From Dysidea avara (taxonomy: Eukaryota; Porifera; Demospongiae; Dictyoceratida; Dysideidae), in contig NC_089272.1 of NCBI RefSeq assembly GCF_963678975.1, forward strand, positions 22,519,399 through 22,583,398: a stretch of 64,000 bases of DNA, written 5' to 3'. The notes beneath the pieces are model-generated. The model was given only the letters and a program-made list of their open reading frames with translations, did no database searches and had not been told where the DNA came from. Position numbers and translations under genes: made by a program. This document shows positions 11,461 through 24,061 of this stretch, in pieces (the first letter of the stretch is position 1; every line of letters begins with the position of its first letter).

Positions 11461-14460
11461 TCACCTCACTTAATTTCTGTGTTATAAATTAAATTTCTAG
11501 TTGAAATCTCAAACGTTTGCAATTTCATAGATCTACCAATAGAAGTGCTAGCTATATTGTTCTAGAATATTCTATGTATGTTCTATTAGAAGTCCTTAGA
11601 AATGTGCACTCTATTAGAGTATTACAATAATATTATCAAATATTGAATTAAATCATGCAATGAAATACATTTATAAGTCTGTCTTCAATAATATCAATTG
11701 TATCTGCATAGAAAATAAGAAATGTAAAACCAACTCAAAGTCAGCCATAGGCTGGTTTTGGGGCCTTATAAAGTACAAAAAGAAGTGAAATCCATTTGTG
11801 TGGATTCTGCTTACCTGAAGAATCCTAGCAATGCATGTCTTAAGTTAGCTACTTGCCTGTGCTCAGAATCTGCGTTGGGAATCCACAAAATATGCAATTT
11901 GCTTGTCAAAGTTTGTGGGCTAGCTAGGTGTCTTGTACTTGTGTACAGGTCTCTTGCCAGAATAAAAAAATTGCGCTTTCTCTGAATGCCATTGTCTAAA
12001 TGTACTTACAAGAACATGTGGTTTGGAGCGCATATGCTGCTAATATACAACTCATAAATTCTTTGAAATATGACATCATCATTATAATATTATACACATA
12101 AACTGTAAGTATTAATAATAATAATTGATCAGTTAATCATTACTACCATGTACTTTTCAGAAATGCATTGTTCCATAAAATTATAAATTATTAGTGCACA
12201 TTTTGCATTTAAATATCACCCATCTGTGGAACCTAATGATCTAATACAACAATAAGTACCTTTCCAATTAAATGTTTAAAAATTTTGATTGCATCAAATG
12301 ATCAGTAACCTAGCAATTAATAAATCAGCACTTGCAAATATGTACCATTGTTCTGTGAGCAGATAAGCAAACTCTACCCAATCCTGCACCACCACAGATG
12401 CAGTATTCCTGTGTTGTACATCAATAATTATAATTTTAAGATACTGTACACATGTAGATCACTTGTGTATAGCCAGCCTTTGGTAATAGCTATAATATTA
12501 TTATATACTTTGCTTGGTGTTTTCATTTTTGTGTTTAGTCAGTTTTCTCTATTTATTTCAAAATAAATAATTTCTTTGAAGTTTACAGACTAACAGTCAG
12601 AACCTAAAGGTACGGTGTCTCTAATACCCTATCAATAGTAACAAAGCGTGTAACTTTTTATTTAGATTGCCTTTTAGTAGACAATTCCTTGTTTCCCATC
12701 ACCTTTAGAGCCACCAGGTAGTGGGGGCAGGCAGTTATTATATAATAACTAATGTCATTATTTGGTGAGCCTTCAAAATGACAAAACCATGTCCATCATT
12801 TAATAATTCCAAACAACAGACAAGCTACAATGGATGTTTCAAAGAATTACAAGCTTTTCATAAGTGCAATAGGCGACAAAATTTTAAAAGCATTTCCAGA
12901 AATTAGGTAACAGATTAACAGTTTTTAGGAAAATTGAATACCTTTCAGTAAAAAATGCTGTGGTAAAATAACTGAGAGTGACTGACTACTCTATCAATTA
13001 TTATGGCCAATGCAGTAGGACAAAGTAATACTGATATGTGGGTGAATGGTGGGAGACAAGCTAAGGAATTACTAAATGTTGGCCTTAATACTGTATTTCT
13101 GAGTAATAATAATGAATGGACAATATGTGCAGTACAATGTTTACATAACAGGGTATATATAGCTATACATTGAAAAACTGTATATTTCTATATCCATGGC
13201 TGAACATTCTTTAAAGTAGCTTCTGTATGTACAGACACCAAAACTGGAAAGTTTTATTATTTTAAAGTAAACCCAACAATTTTTGTGAATAATACATTGC
13301 ACACTGCAGATTAGTCTATTAAATTTTAATGGATATGAGGCAGGTAAATGGCATGTGTTATAGCTTTGGCTAAGAAGGAAATATAGTTATCAGCTGAGTG
13401 TGAAGTAAAACCAAGTGTGATAACTAAGATGCTTATTGCCATAAAAGCTCTCCGATATGCTGTACATTTCAATGAACAGCATAAGCTACAGCATCATCAG
13501 TGACTATATTGTGACAAAAAAAATACAGCACAGCTGCAAATATTGATTATTTTTATTATTACAGCTTCATGTCCAGTAGTATAAATTATACAGTGTATCT
13601 CCCTATAACATACCTAGAATTATCTTCTCTTCCCATGCAATGAGTTATTATCCACTGATGTCACAGTTATATCTCTGACTACATTCCTTTAGTGACATCA
13701 CAACATATACGCAGCACATCTCTGAACTTAGTCATTTACGCACTTCTTCATTATGTGGAAATAAAAACCATTTTGAGAATGTAAAATAATGTTATGCTTA
13801 AACAGTTTATAGCTACAATCAGGAAATTATTACAGCAACAACAATATCATTATCCTATATACCAGAATTAGGAATTATAAGCTGAAAGTGCCCAAATATA
13901 TATTTTTGCGAATGCATTTATTACACAAATATACAGTGGAACTACATCCGGCTATTCATTATGCAAAATGATAATGCTTTGAAACAATGAAAAACAGTTG
14001 AAAATCCAATGAATGCTTATTGCGATTATTTCAAGTACCAATAGCTATGTATGCTACTCTCTGATTTAATAGCTATTGTAAGTGTACTTGAAGAAGGACC
14101 TCTGGCCGGGAGGAATCAAATTAGCAATTAGAGAGAGAAAGTGGTGACCACTCTAATGATGTTAGCATTTCAGTTATACTATCTCGCATATTCCTTCTCC
14201 ATGGTCGATTCAGGACAAATCTAGCTGCTCTATGTTGTGTCATATACTAGTCATTGTACATTACTGATAGCTTATGCGCTATAATATGCAGGAGTTATAG
14301 AGCCATTATGCAAATTTCTATCATGACCAAAACACTATATTTAATAGCCATGCGTGCGTGGACATCATGTAGCTAACATAAATCAAATTATATAAATGTA
14401 GGTTTGATGTTTGTTGTGATACGCATAGCTGTAATCACTATTAGCTAAACAAATCAGAGC
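11461..14460. other. 3 kb gene-free stretch
   Basis: No credible exon, transposon or RNA gene is recognised. One recurrent CTCTATTAGAGTA motif lies at 11609-11622. Composition is AT-rich and open frames are all short. Confidence 0.4.
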
Positions 14461-14571
14461 TAGCTATACGTGTGTGTGCAAATGCATGTGTGTATGTGAG
14501 TGAGTGGGTGATGAGTGCATGCATGCGTGTGTGTGAGTGAGTGCATGCGTGTTGTGTGTGTGCATGCATGT
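14461..14571. repeat. degenerate TG-rich simple repeat
   Basis: Mixed TG, GAGT and GCATGCATGC units. The open frame on the - strand rich in His and Thr is just the CA strand of this tract. Confidence 0.85.
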
Positions 14572-14955
14572 GAAGCAGCTTAGCCAAGTGCCTAGAGCAT
14601 TGGTCTGGTAGTTATGCCAATTCGGTGTTGTTGTTTCCTTGAACAAGAAACATTGCTCCAGTCTACTGAGCTGTATATTGGGGACCGCATGTGGTGGCTT
14701 GTTGTTAACTGGGGAAGCAGCCCATCCAGCAATGAGTACCTGCATGGTGTAAACTGGGAAAGCAAATGCCCAACTGTCCTTGTCTCATTTAGGGTCATTG
14801 TGGAACTTCAGGTTCTATGTGTGACCTGGACAGTCCTCCTGTAGCCCTGCCCCAGGTAGATCTGCCTTAAGTTCCTGAGTCGTGTGCAGTCATCCCAGTG
14901 ATAGTTCGCTGGGTGGCAATAGCTGTATTGTTTTGCATGGCTGCCGTAGGCTTTG
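14572..14955 (+). mobile_element. tRNA-headed SINE, copy 1
   Basis: This shares about 380 bp of structure with 19551-19935. The head has an A-box-like GTGCCTAGAGCATTGG. The body carries TTGTTGTTTCCTTGA.CAAGA, CTCCAGTCTAC, TAACTGGGG, CCCAACTGTCCTTGTCT, GTGGAACTTCAGGTTCT and CCTGCCCCAGG. The B box has decayed. The CTTGAGCAAG...TTGCTCCAGTCTAC body resembles SINEs known from marine invertebrates. The two copies differ enough to be old insertions. Confidence 0.85.
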
Positions 14956-15048
14956 CTTTGTGCGTGTGTTGTGTAAGTAAGTGAGTCAGTGTGTGTGTGT
15001 GTGGTGTGTAGTGTGTGTGTAGTGTGTGTGTGTGTAGTGTGTGTGTAG
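14956..15048. repeat. (TG)n-rich microsatellite
   Basis: Runs of GTGTGTG broken by TAG, ending directly at the hAT-like element. Confidence 0.85.
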
Positions 15049-15936
15049 CAGTGTTGGGAGTAACGCGTTACTTATGTAACGCGTTACGTAATATTATTAC
15101 TTTTGTGGTAACAAAGTAATATAACGAAATACGCTATAAAAACAGGTAATATAACGCAAGCTACTTTACTTACAAATATAACGCGTTACCTAAGTAATAT
15201 AGTTACTATAACGAGTCTAATATTACGTAATATTATTACTACAAGTAACGAAGTTACTAATCTCGTTAGTTATCCTCAGAGTAACGGCTAGCCACAACGA
15301 AGTAACGAGGCCTACTGAATGAAGCTTATTCACCAGCTTCTTACTTATAACCAAAATTTGCATATTGTCCAACAACGCAATCATGTCACGTGATAAGGTG
15401 GTAGTTTCACACGTGACAGCTTAAGGCTGTGGACACAAAGTAATATAATATGTAATATTATTACAGTTACTTTATTTTATGGGTAATATCAGGGCCGCCC
15501 ACAGGGGGGGGGCAACTGGGGAATTTTGCCCCGGGCCCCAGCCTGAAAGGGGCCCCAGGAGGCCCCATGAAGGGCCTCCTGAATACCTGTTTAAAAGATC
15601 GATATACCCTAATAGAGCAGTCAGATCTAAATACTCTAATAGAGCAGTCACAGTATTCTTCAGAGGAGCAGTGTAACAAGCTTATAGATAAGGAGATATG
15701 GTTGGTGATGGGTAGTTATTGTCATTGCCAGCAGGTTGTGACCTTTTTTTTTTTTTTTTTTTTTTGGTCTTCACCTTACAACTTGGGTCAAGGGCCCCCA
15801 CTTTAACTCTTTGCCCTGGGCCCCTTAATTTCTCTGGGCGGCCCTGGGTAATATGTAACTGTGACTAAATAGTTCAGTTGCAAGTAATATGTAATATGTA
15901 ACTAGTTACTTTTACAAAGTAACTTGCCCAACACTG
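15049..15936. mobile_element. non-autonomous hAT-like element, TIR CAGTGTTGGG
   Basis: Terminal inverted repeats CAGTGTTGGG and CCCAACACTG bound 888 bp. Subterminal DNA is full of GTAACGCGTTAC-type repeats, the usual look of this hAT-derived class. No transposase is present. A clear 8 bp TSD is not seen, perhaps because the left flank is the TG microsatellite. A second element sits inside it at 15490-15846. Confidence 0.85.
15490..15846. mobile_element. hAT-like MITE nested in the previous element, TSD GGTAATAT
   Basis: The TIRs CAGGGCCGCCCA and TGGGCGGCCCTG are exact inverses. The 8 bp direct repeat GGTAATAT occurs at 15482-15489 and 15847-15854. It is 357 bp and belongs to the family of 25303-25669, in the opposite internal orientation. 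Inside are two CTCTAATAGAGCAGTC motifs (about 15607-15622 and 15634-15650) and a 20-odd base T run. Open frames across it are MITE sequence. Confidence 0.93.
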
Positions 15937-16375
15937 CCTATTACTGCACACATGGTAGTTATTATTTTGATGGTTTAATATAGTCATGCTGAAAATTTAA
16001 GGTCATGGACTAATAATAAGGATGTAATTTAAATTTTGTGGAATCAGTATTTCTCATTGAAAAAGCATGTATGTCAACTTGACAGAGAACACTAGCACTC
16101 AAAAATAATTACGGGCAATCTAGTAGAGCCATACTAAACATGGAAAAACAATGTGTTAAGCTTTGTATGTAAGATGGTATACAGGTAAATATCTGAACTG
16201 ATATTTAATTTGGAAACTTAATCCCAGACACCTCTCAATGTAAAGCTTTTAATTTTCTACTGTACAGCTGCTGTCCTTAAAGATTTGTAGAGCTTAACTT
16301 TTGGTTATGTTACCTTTGTTACTCTGTTGCTACTGTAGGTGCTTCACACTATAAAAATTTCTGCTATGCTGCTGC
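15937..16375. other. gene-free stretch
   Basis: Nothing recognised. Confidence 0.4.
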
Positions 16376-16625
16376 TATTGACTAGCTGATTGACTGCTGA
16401 CTAGCTATGTAGCTGGGTGCTATCTAACTGTCAACTAGCTGCTGACTAGCTTGTTGGCTGTTGACTAGCTGGTTGGCTATTGACCAGCAGCTGGTTGACA
16501 GCTGAATAGCTGGTTATAGCTGCTGATTAACTAGTTGGCTGTTGACTAGCCAGTTGGCCACTATCTAGCTAGTTGGCTATTGACTAGCTGCATGGTTGGC
16601 TGTTGACTAGCTGGTTGGCTATTGC
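16376..16625. repeat. degenerate minisatellite, unit about 19-20 bp
   Basis: Around a dozen imperfect units of the type GACTAGCTGGTTGGCTATT or GACTAGCTGCTGACTAGC. They are strongly diverged from one another. Confidence 0.85.
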
Positions 16626-18177
16626 CTCCAGAAGCTTTCATATGCTTCAGGACTAATGAAGAGTGGGACTAAGAGATAGGAATAAGTGACAGTCATGAGT
16701 AGTACAGCTAGCTAGCTATAAATGAGCCAAAAGAATGGTATATGCACTTCATTTGCAAAATATTCTTCAGCATGCAGGCTAAGTGTTTCCATGCATGGGA
16801 AAGTGCTGCAGGTGCTACTTATCAACTATGGAGGATTCTCAATAGTGTTATATGTGGTGATTGTTCTCTATTAGAGTATTTGACTGACTGCTGTATTAGA
16901 GTATCTCGATCTTGTTTTTTTTTTTGGTGCATGCTTCCCCCCCTTCTGATTTGCCACTGACTTGTGTAGGTGATCTTTGTGCAGTAAGGTTAGAGCAACA
17001 TTAGTATTACAAGTACCAGGCAAATAAGTGATAGTGATAGGAGCATCAGACATATTCAGTCATTTACTGGGACAGTTGCCAGTGATGCCTGACTATACCA
17101 GTACTATGCTTGTGGGTGGCTGGCCTATATGGTTACTATTGTTGCATGAGTCAAAGTATGTGTCCCAGTGAGTCTGCAGCAGCATAAACAGATAAAGTAC
17201 TAATAAGAATAAGAATAAGATCTCAAAGCTTCTAATGAAAACAGAATAGAGGATGGAAATATTCCAACAACTTTGTAGTCCAGGGTAAAATATTCAATAT
17301 AGCCCAGAATAAGTATTATGAGTGTACAAATACTCTATAATACTGTCTATGTGGTGCCTTAGTAAAGGTACACATTACTGGAGGATTCTGGTACTATGAT
17401 AATTGTGACAATACATCACCAGCAAAATTACATACTGATATTTATTTTTCTGCTTATCACCTTTTACAAACCTACGTAAGTATAAGGGAAAAGAATCCAT
17501 CACTGATTATATTTCTGTGCATACACTATGAAATGCATACTTCACAAACCCATCAGGTTTTTGGGTATCTAGCCATTCAACATACTTAGCACACATCTAC
17601 ATAATTACATGAACACATCAAATGAGTACACAACTGATATTAAACATTTAGCCAACTTTTACTCTCGTTGCATATCCTCAGTATATAAAAGTAAAATGGA
17701 CATAACATCGAATATGCACATGTACATAAATACAGAGTGTTTTAATTGTTTGTAAAAATCATTTGTACTAGTTACACATTTTTTTTTGTAAGGTGAATAA
17801 ATCAGGATTCATTTCCATGTGTAATAAAAGGGGGCAGGACCCATTGAATGGGGTGTGACCCACTATGGCCCAATATCCAAATTTGCTTGTTATGCATTTC
17901 TTTACTTCTGTGCTAAATTTATATAGTGCTTTTATCACAAAATGCACAATTGTTATACTATGCTACCTCAGTGCTCACTATTACTATACTGTATGTAGTT
18001 AATACTTTACAACATTCTTCAATAGAGTTTATAGGGGCAGATTTTGGCCCCCTGCATTTAGTATTTAGCTTTCTTACCGATCTCTAGTGGAAGATAGTAA
18101 GATACACTTAGCTCTAAACATGGTTTCTGCATTATGTTTCGAGATTGTATATTTCTTAAAAGTAATGTGCATACTTG
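16626..18177. other. gene-free stretch with a paired CTATTAGAGTAT motif
   Basis: The recurrent motif occurs twice at 16866-16880 and 16891-16907, at the same spacing as inside the 25.3 kb MITE, followed by a T run. The TIRs are not recognisable. The rest shows nothing. Confidence 0.5.
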
Positions 18178-18837
18178 TTATTGTTTTTGTACTCCACAAG
18201 AAATGGAATTGTTCTAATGATTCCCTTGACAAGATAAAACCTAGATATGTAGTTCACATGATTCCCTCCACTGAAGCTGACACCTACTAACTGTATATCC
18301 CACCTTAGCCTTATGTCCCAGTAGTCTAAGATGTATAGGCTTGTATGTGGGGAAGTGATATGTATGTGGTTGCTCAAGACTGGCTCAGTGATCTAGAAAG
18401 TCCATCTGTTGGCATTCATTGTTAATGGAGTACATGTACATATGTACCTATGAATGTTATGCACCACAACTACCAGGTCAGGTAGAATTTGTCCACAGGG
18501 TAAGGGCATTTGCAACAAGAATAAGCATGTACTTAGCAATTCTCCTACGCATGTAAATTGTATGGGATTTGTTGTTTGTAACACAAAGTTGTCCCCGGGG
18601 GTTGGGAACTTACCATGTAACATTTATTAATCCCCACCATTCCTTATATGTATGTAGGGCATGACGTTGATAGATGCATTGCTCAAAATTATAACTTATC
18701 ATGCGATACTATAAGAGTTAAAGTTTTCATCTCTTGACAAATCTGACTCCTGGGTTGTGAATGTTCATTGACATCTTCAAGAAGTTTGTATAGTGGGATA
18801 ACGCCTGTCAATAACCAAAGTTGTCTTCCGGTACTGG
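18178..18837. repeat. inverted segmental duplication, copy A (uninterrupted)
   Basis: The reverse complement of this segment matches 24911-26213 along its whole length, including TTGTCCACAGGGTAAGGGC, TCCCCGGGGGTTGGGAAC and GGCTCAGTGATCTAGAAAG. It lacks both insertions found in the other copy and so shows the empty sites. No convincing gene lies in it. Confidence 0.92.
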
Positions 18838-19550
18838 GCAAGATATGCTCGCTGCTACAGTTACTGTATAAAACATAAAAAAACCAAACAGCCTAAACAC
18901 TTTGAGGAAGAAATTTAGTTTTTTGAGGTTTTTTGGGCCCAAAAATGAAAATTTTATCCTTGAAATATTTAGATCTCTATTATGTTACATTTGGGATTAT
19001 TACAAATCTGCAAAAGTTTTATTACAACATTGCACAACCTTGAAAATATCCTCCCTAGGCTATTCGGTAACAAGTGATTCAGAATTATTTGATTACAAAA
19101 CAATGATGCCAATGGTGTTTTACGTTATGGTTATGCATCAAGTCAATCGATCACGCAACTATTTTAGTCATCAGTTTTATTCAATTAAAGTTACCAAATA
19201 CTGATTGAATTACTTTTTTCTCACCGAAATGAGAAATCAGAAAATTATGTCTCTTTTTAAAGGTATACCTAGACTACGTGTACGATGCTAGATGATAAAT
19301 TCACCTGAGACATTAAAGACTTTTAAAATATATATGCTGATCGATGTAAGCTTCATGCATGCATTAACATGTGGAAATGGGATTACTACCCCACTATAGG
19401 GGCCTGTGAGAAGGTCAAGTGTAACAAGTTTTGTAAATCCACGAAAATTTATTTTTAGCAACATAGCTCAACTTCGAAAAATTTGCCCCTCGATATATTT
19501 AGGTTATACAGTAGTTATAAAATGTCTAAAGGGTAATTACTGTAATCATG
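18838..19550. other. gene-free stretch
   Basis: A 100-codon open frame at 18902-19204 has no family resemblance and AT-driven composition. I do not call it a gene. Confidence 0.4.
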
Positions 19551-19935
19551 TGAGGCAGCATATCCAAGTGGCTAGAGTACTGGGCCAGGCCTGGTAATCA
19601 AAAGGTTCCAAGTTTGATGACTGGTTGTGCCCAGTTGCTGTTGTTATTTCCTTAAGCAAGATACTTTAGTTTAAAAAATTCTCCAGTCTACAATGTGGAC
19701 CTGGTTACCTGGTATCAACTGGGGTTAACCAATTGTCTGTAACATCAATGGGTAGCTGGTGTTAACTGGGGACGCAAATTCCCAACTGTCCTTGTCTTGC
19801 TCACTTAGCGGTGTTGCCAGAGTTGATGTGGAACTTCAGGTTCTGCTGCCTCTCCATATGAGTCCTGCCCCAGGAGGATTTACCTGCACAAGACTTGAAT
19901 GTTTGAGTGGTCCACAGACATCCTAGTGCAGAAGT
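19551..19935 (+). mobile_element. tRNA-headed SINE, copy 2
   Basis: The better-preserved copy of the 14572 SINE. The A-box-like stretch is GTGGCTAGAGTACTGG and the B-box-like stretch is GGTTCCAAGTTTGAT. Body landmarks CCTTAAGCAAGATACTTTA, CTCCAGTCTAC, TAACTGGGG, CCCAACTGTCCTTGTCT, GTGGAACTTCAGGTTCT and CCTGCCCCAGGAGG come in the same order. It is + strand and non-coding. Confidence 0.87.
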
Positions 19936-20294
19936 ATGGCGAACATAAAACATAAACACGACAAGAAAGTTTTGCCAAATTCACAAGACACACTACTGTA
20001 CTATGAAAATTTAAGGATTTTTCTTAGTGAACGGACCCTTGTATATATTGCACTGGGGGTGATTGTGTAATGGGGAAGAAGGTTTATGGGGTTTTGTAGT
20101 GGGTCCCTTAGAACACTCATACTATGATTGTTTTACTAGCTAGTTTTCATATTCTTAATTGTCTTGCTGGAAAAATTAACTGCAGAAAAACCTAATAAAT
20201 AAGGTAACCTCCATCCAAAAATGTGACCTCAATAATGAGGTGATTTTTGATGAGGTAATGAAGTAGTATGTTTTAGCACCAGTACAAGCTACTA

Positions 20295-20951
20295 CACTGT
20301 AAATTCAAATGGGTACAAATGACCCAAATCTTGGGGTTGTTTCAAATGACCAATTTTTTGGTAGTAATGACCCAAGGATGTACTTGTTTATTTTAGATAT
20401 AGTCATATTACCCAGATGTCCCATGGTCTCTTCAATCACTAGCTAAGTGTTTGAAGTAACCTTGTCATCATGTTCATTTTAACCATTAACTCGTCACAAA
20501 ATATTTGTTTACAGTAATTAATGAGTCAGTCATCACTAGTAATAACATATTTAATCTGTCGATGAGACATATTCATGATAATTGTTACATACTGCATCCT
20601 AATACTTTAAACATACCTAATCTTATATAGTTTTCAAATTGTATATAAAACCTATGTTCTCCGTGTTTACTTTTGATTGTGGAATGTAACAGTATTAACC
20701 ACAAAAGTTATAACGACCAGTGTGCCAATGTAAGTTTAACCATGTAGCTGGTTGTCTAAATCTTATCATAGTAGACTTGACAATACTACCAAAACATGTT
20801 AATTCAACATCCTAAGTGAACAGTTATATTGACCATCTCTAGTTATTTTGACTCAAATTCCTACTCTGCCTTTCGATGGCCATTTTAACCAAAATTTCTG
20901 TAGTTTAAATATGCCCATGGAGGTTGAATTGATCCATTTGAATTTTGGTGG
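20295..20951. mobile_element. probable TIR element, ends CACTGTAAATTCAAATGG
   Basis: The left CACTGTAAATTCAAATGGGT and the right ATCCATTTGAATTTTGGTG are inverted copies with a few mismatches. The subterminal GACCCAAA/TTGACTCAAA repeats fit a decayed DNA element of about 650 bp. No TSD was found. Confidence 0.55.
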
Positions 20952-21009
20952 TTGCTAAGTGTGGTTTCATTGTATATAGTGTTTTCCATGCACATGATTA
21001 TACAAAGTA

Positions 21010-22105
21010 ATCATACAGTACGATAGTTATCGTACAGTATGATAGTTACTGTATAGTAGGGACCACAAAGGAGTAGGCGTGGCCCACGAAATAACAATAC
21101 TCAGAAACCAGCCTCAATTTTCCCTGACGACAATGAGGTAGTATTGGTTAGGTAAAACTAAGCCCAAACAAGCTTTCAGATCGACCCGAAACGCTTTCAA
21201 CAAGTTGCTACAGAATTACAACCGTAACTCGATAACGGCTAAGGCTACAGGCTTGATTTTTTCACTGTTTGACGTCGTAAGGTGCCTTTTGGCATACCAC
21301 AGTACATACAATGTATTCTTCGTGGACTTACCAGTGTCCTCCTTTGTGTCCCATTTATCTTTGCTGACAGTGAAAAGTGTCGATTTGGCGGTAGCACATG
21401 ATGGCTTTCCTTCGTATTAACGGAAATTGTCCATATTTTTCATAGTGGCTGTTTTGATTGCAGAGGTGCTTTTCAAACAGTTCTTGATTCGTACTGCTGT
21501 GTAACGGGTTGAACATAGCCGACAACAAAGCGTAATGAATACTTTACTTTTCAGACAATAATTGGTAGCTGGGGTGCGCGGCACCGTTTCTTTCTTTCGG
21601 TATGCATGGATTGCAGAGGTGCTGTTTGAACAGTTCTTGATCCGAAATGCTGTGTAACGGGTTGAACATAGCTGACAATGAAGCGTAATGGATACTTCAC
21701 TTTTCAGATGATAATTGATATAGCTGGGGCGCGCGGGACCATTTCAGATGCGCTTTGCGTGGGTTCACCAGTCATAATAATTATTTACAAAAAAAGTTAA
21801 CAAACAAGTACATAGAAAAATTTGGAATTTTCAACTAGAGTAGGGACCATAACACATCGATAAAAAGTACTGAAACAAGCTGGAGTAGTGCACGATATTA
21901 AATCATAGTAAAAAAATAAGTAGTGTTATATCCCTACTGTGTTCAAGATAACATAATGGAAATGCACAGTAGGGATATAACACTTCTTATTGTTTTACTG
22001 TGATTTAATATCGTGCACTACTCCAGTTTGTTTCAGTACTTTTTATCGATGTGCTATGGTCCCTACTCTAGTTGAAAATTCCAAATTTTTCTGTGTACTT
22101 GTAAG
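21010..22105. mobile_element. foldback-ended repeat element, copy A
   Basis: The 5' part begins with ATACAGTACGATAGTT..ACTGTATAGTAGGGACCAC and includes ACGACCCGAAACG-type sequence (here TCGACCCGAAACGC). Both are shared with 38195-39455. A 153 bp unit is tandemly duplicated at 21456-21761 (GATTGCAGAGGTGCT at 21456 and 21609). The 3' part is a long palindrome at 21805-22102 whose arms hold GTAGGGACCATA and AAAAAGTACTGAAACAAG. Open frames are short and unrecognised. Confidence 0.8.
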
Positions 22106-22842
22106 ACATCTACAAACAAACTTAAAAAATCTGTGGGTATAACAAAGTGCCAAGGATATATAATGAACACATATAGCCTAGACAAATATGCAGTCTCGTT
22201 GATTGCTTACTACAAAATTCATTTTAAGAAGTCAAAGCACAGCTATGAGTAGTACGTACATCAGCTGTTTGTCTTTTCCCAGATACTGTATCACTTAGTA
22301 TGTCCCTTTAGTACTCTCTCTCTCTCACACATACGCACACGCACACACACGCACACACACCATGCATGTACCCGATCATCAGATTGAACAAGATCTGTGG
22401 ATGACCACTGTCATTACAAATCTGTCATCACAGTTCCCTATACGGTTCCCTATATACATTCAATGTTTACAGATACAACATATCTGACGTACCTCATGGA
22501 TTGCAGCTAGCTGTCATAACATTTGTTCTTCCCATTGCTCATTCTACCGAACCGATGGATCTATCAATATCATTAAAGACACAAGTAAAGCATTATCTTA
22601 TAAATAACTGACCTACACAGGTGTGTAGTATATTGTATTTCCTCTAACTATTGCTGTGGCTACTATTTTTTCTTGTGATAATCAAATTTCTAATAATTAC
22701 ACTCAGATTAGTAAAGCTTGTGGCAGCTATTCAAAGGTAGATACAATTCAAGGTGCAGTGATATTTCAAGGAAATATGAAATCAATTTTGAAATTCAGGC
22801 AGAAAGCTGATATACAACTCCAAAGTTAAAGTGGTTATAAAG
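22106..22842. other. gene-free stretch with a CA microsatellite
   Basis: A CT then CA/CG-rich simple repeat lies at about 22315-22360. No gene is seen. Confidence 0.45.
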
Positions 22843-23255
22843 TAGTGTTGCACCGATATGAGATTTTGCCAATATTCTGATAACTGATATTGGATAATGT
22901 TTTCAAGTTGATAAATGTAGCTGATCCGATATAGCAGAGGATATCTATTTTGTAGCATTTTTACTAGAAATTTGATTGTGAAGGACCAATTTAGCTTGTT
23001 TATAGCAGCAGTATTGCTACAACAACAGCTGACAGTACACTGAAGCAGTAATAACAACATCGTGATGCAAGAAATGCAACTCAATGCAGTTGTAAACATC
23101 ATTTGGTGTACATGATCATGTATTTATAAATACATACACATATCTGTATCTGATGCTTTTTTTATTGTGGTGCCGATCCGATACCGATATACAAAAAAAA
23201 AACAAGCTGATATATGGCTTTTCTGATAACCGATCCGATTATCGGTGCAACACTA
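22843..23255. mobile_element. hAT-like MITE, TIR TAGTGTTGCACCGATA, TSD TTATAAAG
   Basis: 16 bp exact TIRs (TAGTGTTGCACCGATA and its inverse) bound 413 bp. TTATAAAG is repeated directly at 22835-22842 and 23256-23263, the 8 bp length typical of hAT. The 106-codon frame on the - strand lies almost wholly inside the element and is not a gene. Confidence 0.95.
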
Positions 23256-23403
23256 TTATAAAGTCAAGCAGTGCTTGTTAACTCAGAAATTTTATTAATT
23301 CCCTAACTAGTTTGACACTTTTCTCATCTGACCATGGTTGATTTGCAATAGATTACAAAAATTTACTACTATCTTGATAAGCAAATTCATTGTCTTATTT
23401 AGA

Positions 23404-23500
23404 AATAGTGCTGGGAAATATCACGATATTATCGTATATCAGGATATTTACCTCTGATATCGTCTTCAAATTGCAATATTGTCATATTGTATTTCAGTAG
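23404..23500. repeat. possible end of a hAT-like element (AGTGCTGGGAAATATC)
   Basis: AGTGCTGGGAAATATCACGATATTATCG resembles the ends of ATATCG-rich DNA elements. No matching right end was found nearby. A similar GATATATCG-rich block is at 50770-50850. Confidence 0.3.
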
Positions 23501-23599
23501 TTTTCTGTATTTAGTGTAATTCTACTAGCTATGTACATGTATTGACTTCTCATTCCCGATTATTTACTTTAATACTTTACAGTTTACATTGAATGAAGA

Positions 23600-24056
23600 C
23601 AGTGGTGGATCAAGAAATTTTCAGAGGGGGTTTCAGGTTCAGGAAGTTTTCAATAAGTGATCCCAGACTGACTGTCCAGCTGGGGTGAATGTTACGTAAC
23701 TTGATAGCTCAGTGGCCTATAGCTACATAGGTCAACTAGCTAGCAATGAATCAGTAAAAATCATTCCACAACATTGTTTCACAGGCCTTCACAGAAAGTT
23801 TTGAAGCAAAACAGCACTTGTACTCGTTAAAATGATCACTATTTTTAAAGGCACTTAACACGCTTAAACACTAATGGAATTTTCAGTGATTTCAAAGGCA
23901 AAAGTATGAAGTTTGTAGCCATTAGAAAAAGTCCCAATATAATGCACTATGTATATCTCTTGGTGATTTATCACCCACACGATCCATAAATAAATTTGGG
24001 GTGTGCGCACTATTTTCAGAGGGGAAACTATTGCAACCCCCCTGTATCCGCCACTG
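23600..24056. mobile_element. TIR element (CAGTGGTGGATC type) with 5 bp TSD
   Basis: Left CAGTGGTGGATCAAGAAATT and right TGTATCCGCCACTG are inverted. TTTTCAGAGGGG lies close to each end. GAAGA flanks both sides (23595-23599 and 24057-24061). It belongs to the same family as 4858-5189, also with a 5 bp duplication, and is non-coding. Confidence 0.75.
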
Positions 24057-24061
24057 GAAGA

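Noticed and set aside
14464-14745. His/Thr-rich 93-codon - strand frame
   Set aside because: It is the complement of a TG-rich simple repeat plus part of a SINE.
15479-15806. Overlapping open frames on both strands
   Set aside because: They lie inside a nested MITE and carry its CTAATAGAGCAGTC motifs as peptide.
18902-19204. 100-codon + strand open frame
   Set aside because: No family resemblance, no splice or promoter context, composition typical of AT-rich chance frames.
22782-23102. 106-codon - strand frame
   Set aside because: Mostly within the hAT-like MITE 22843-23255.
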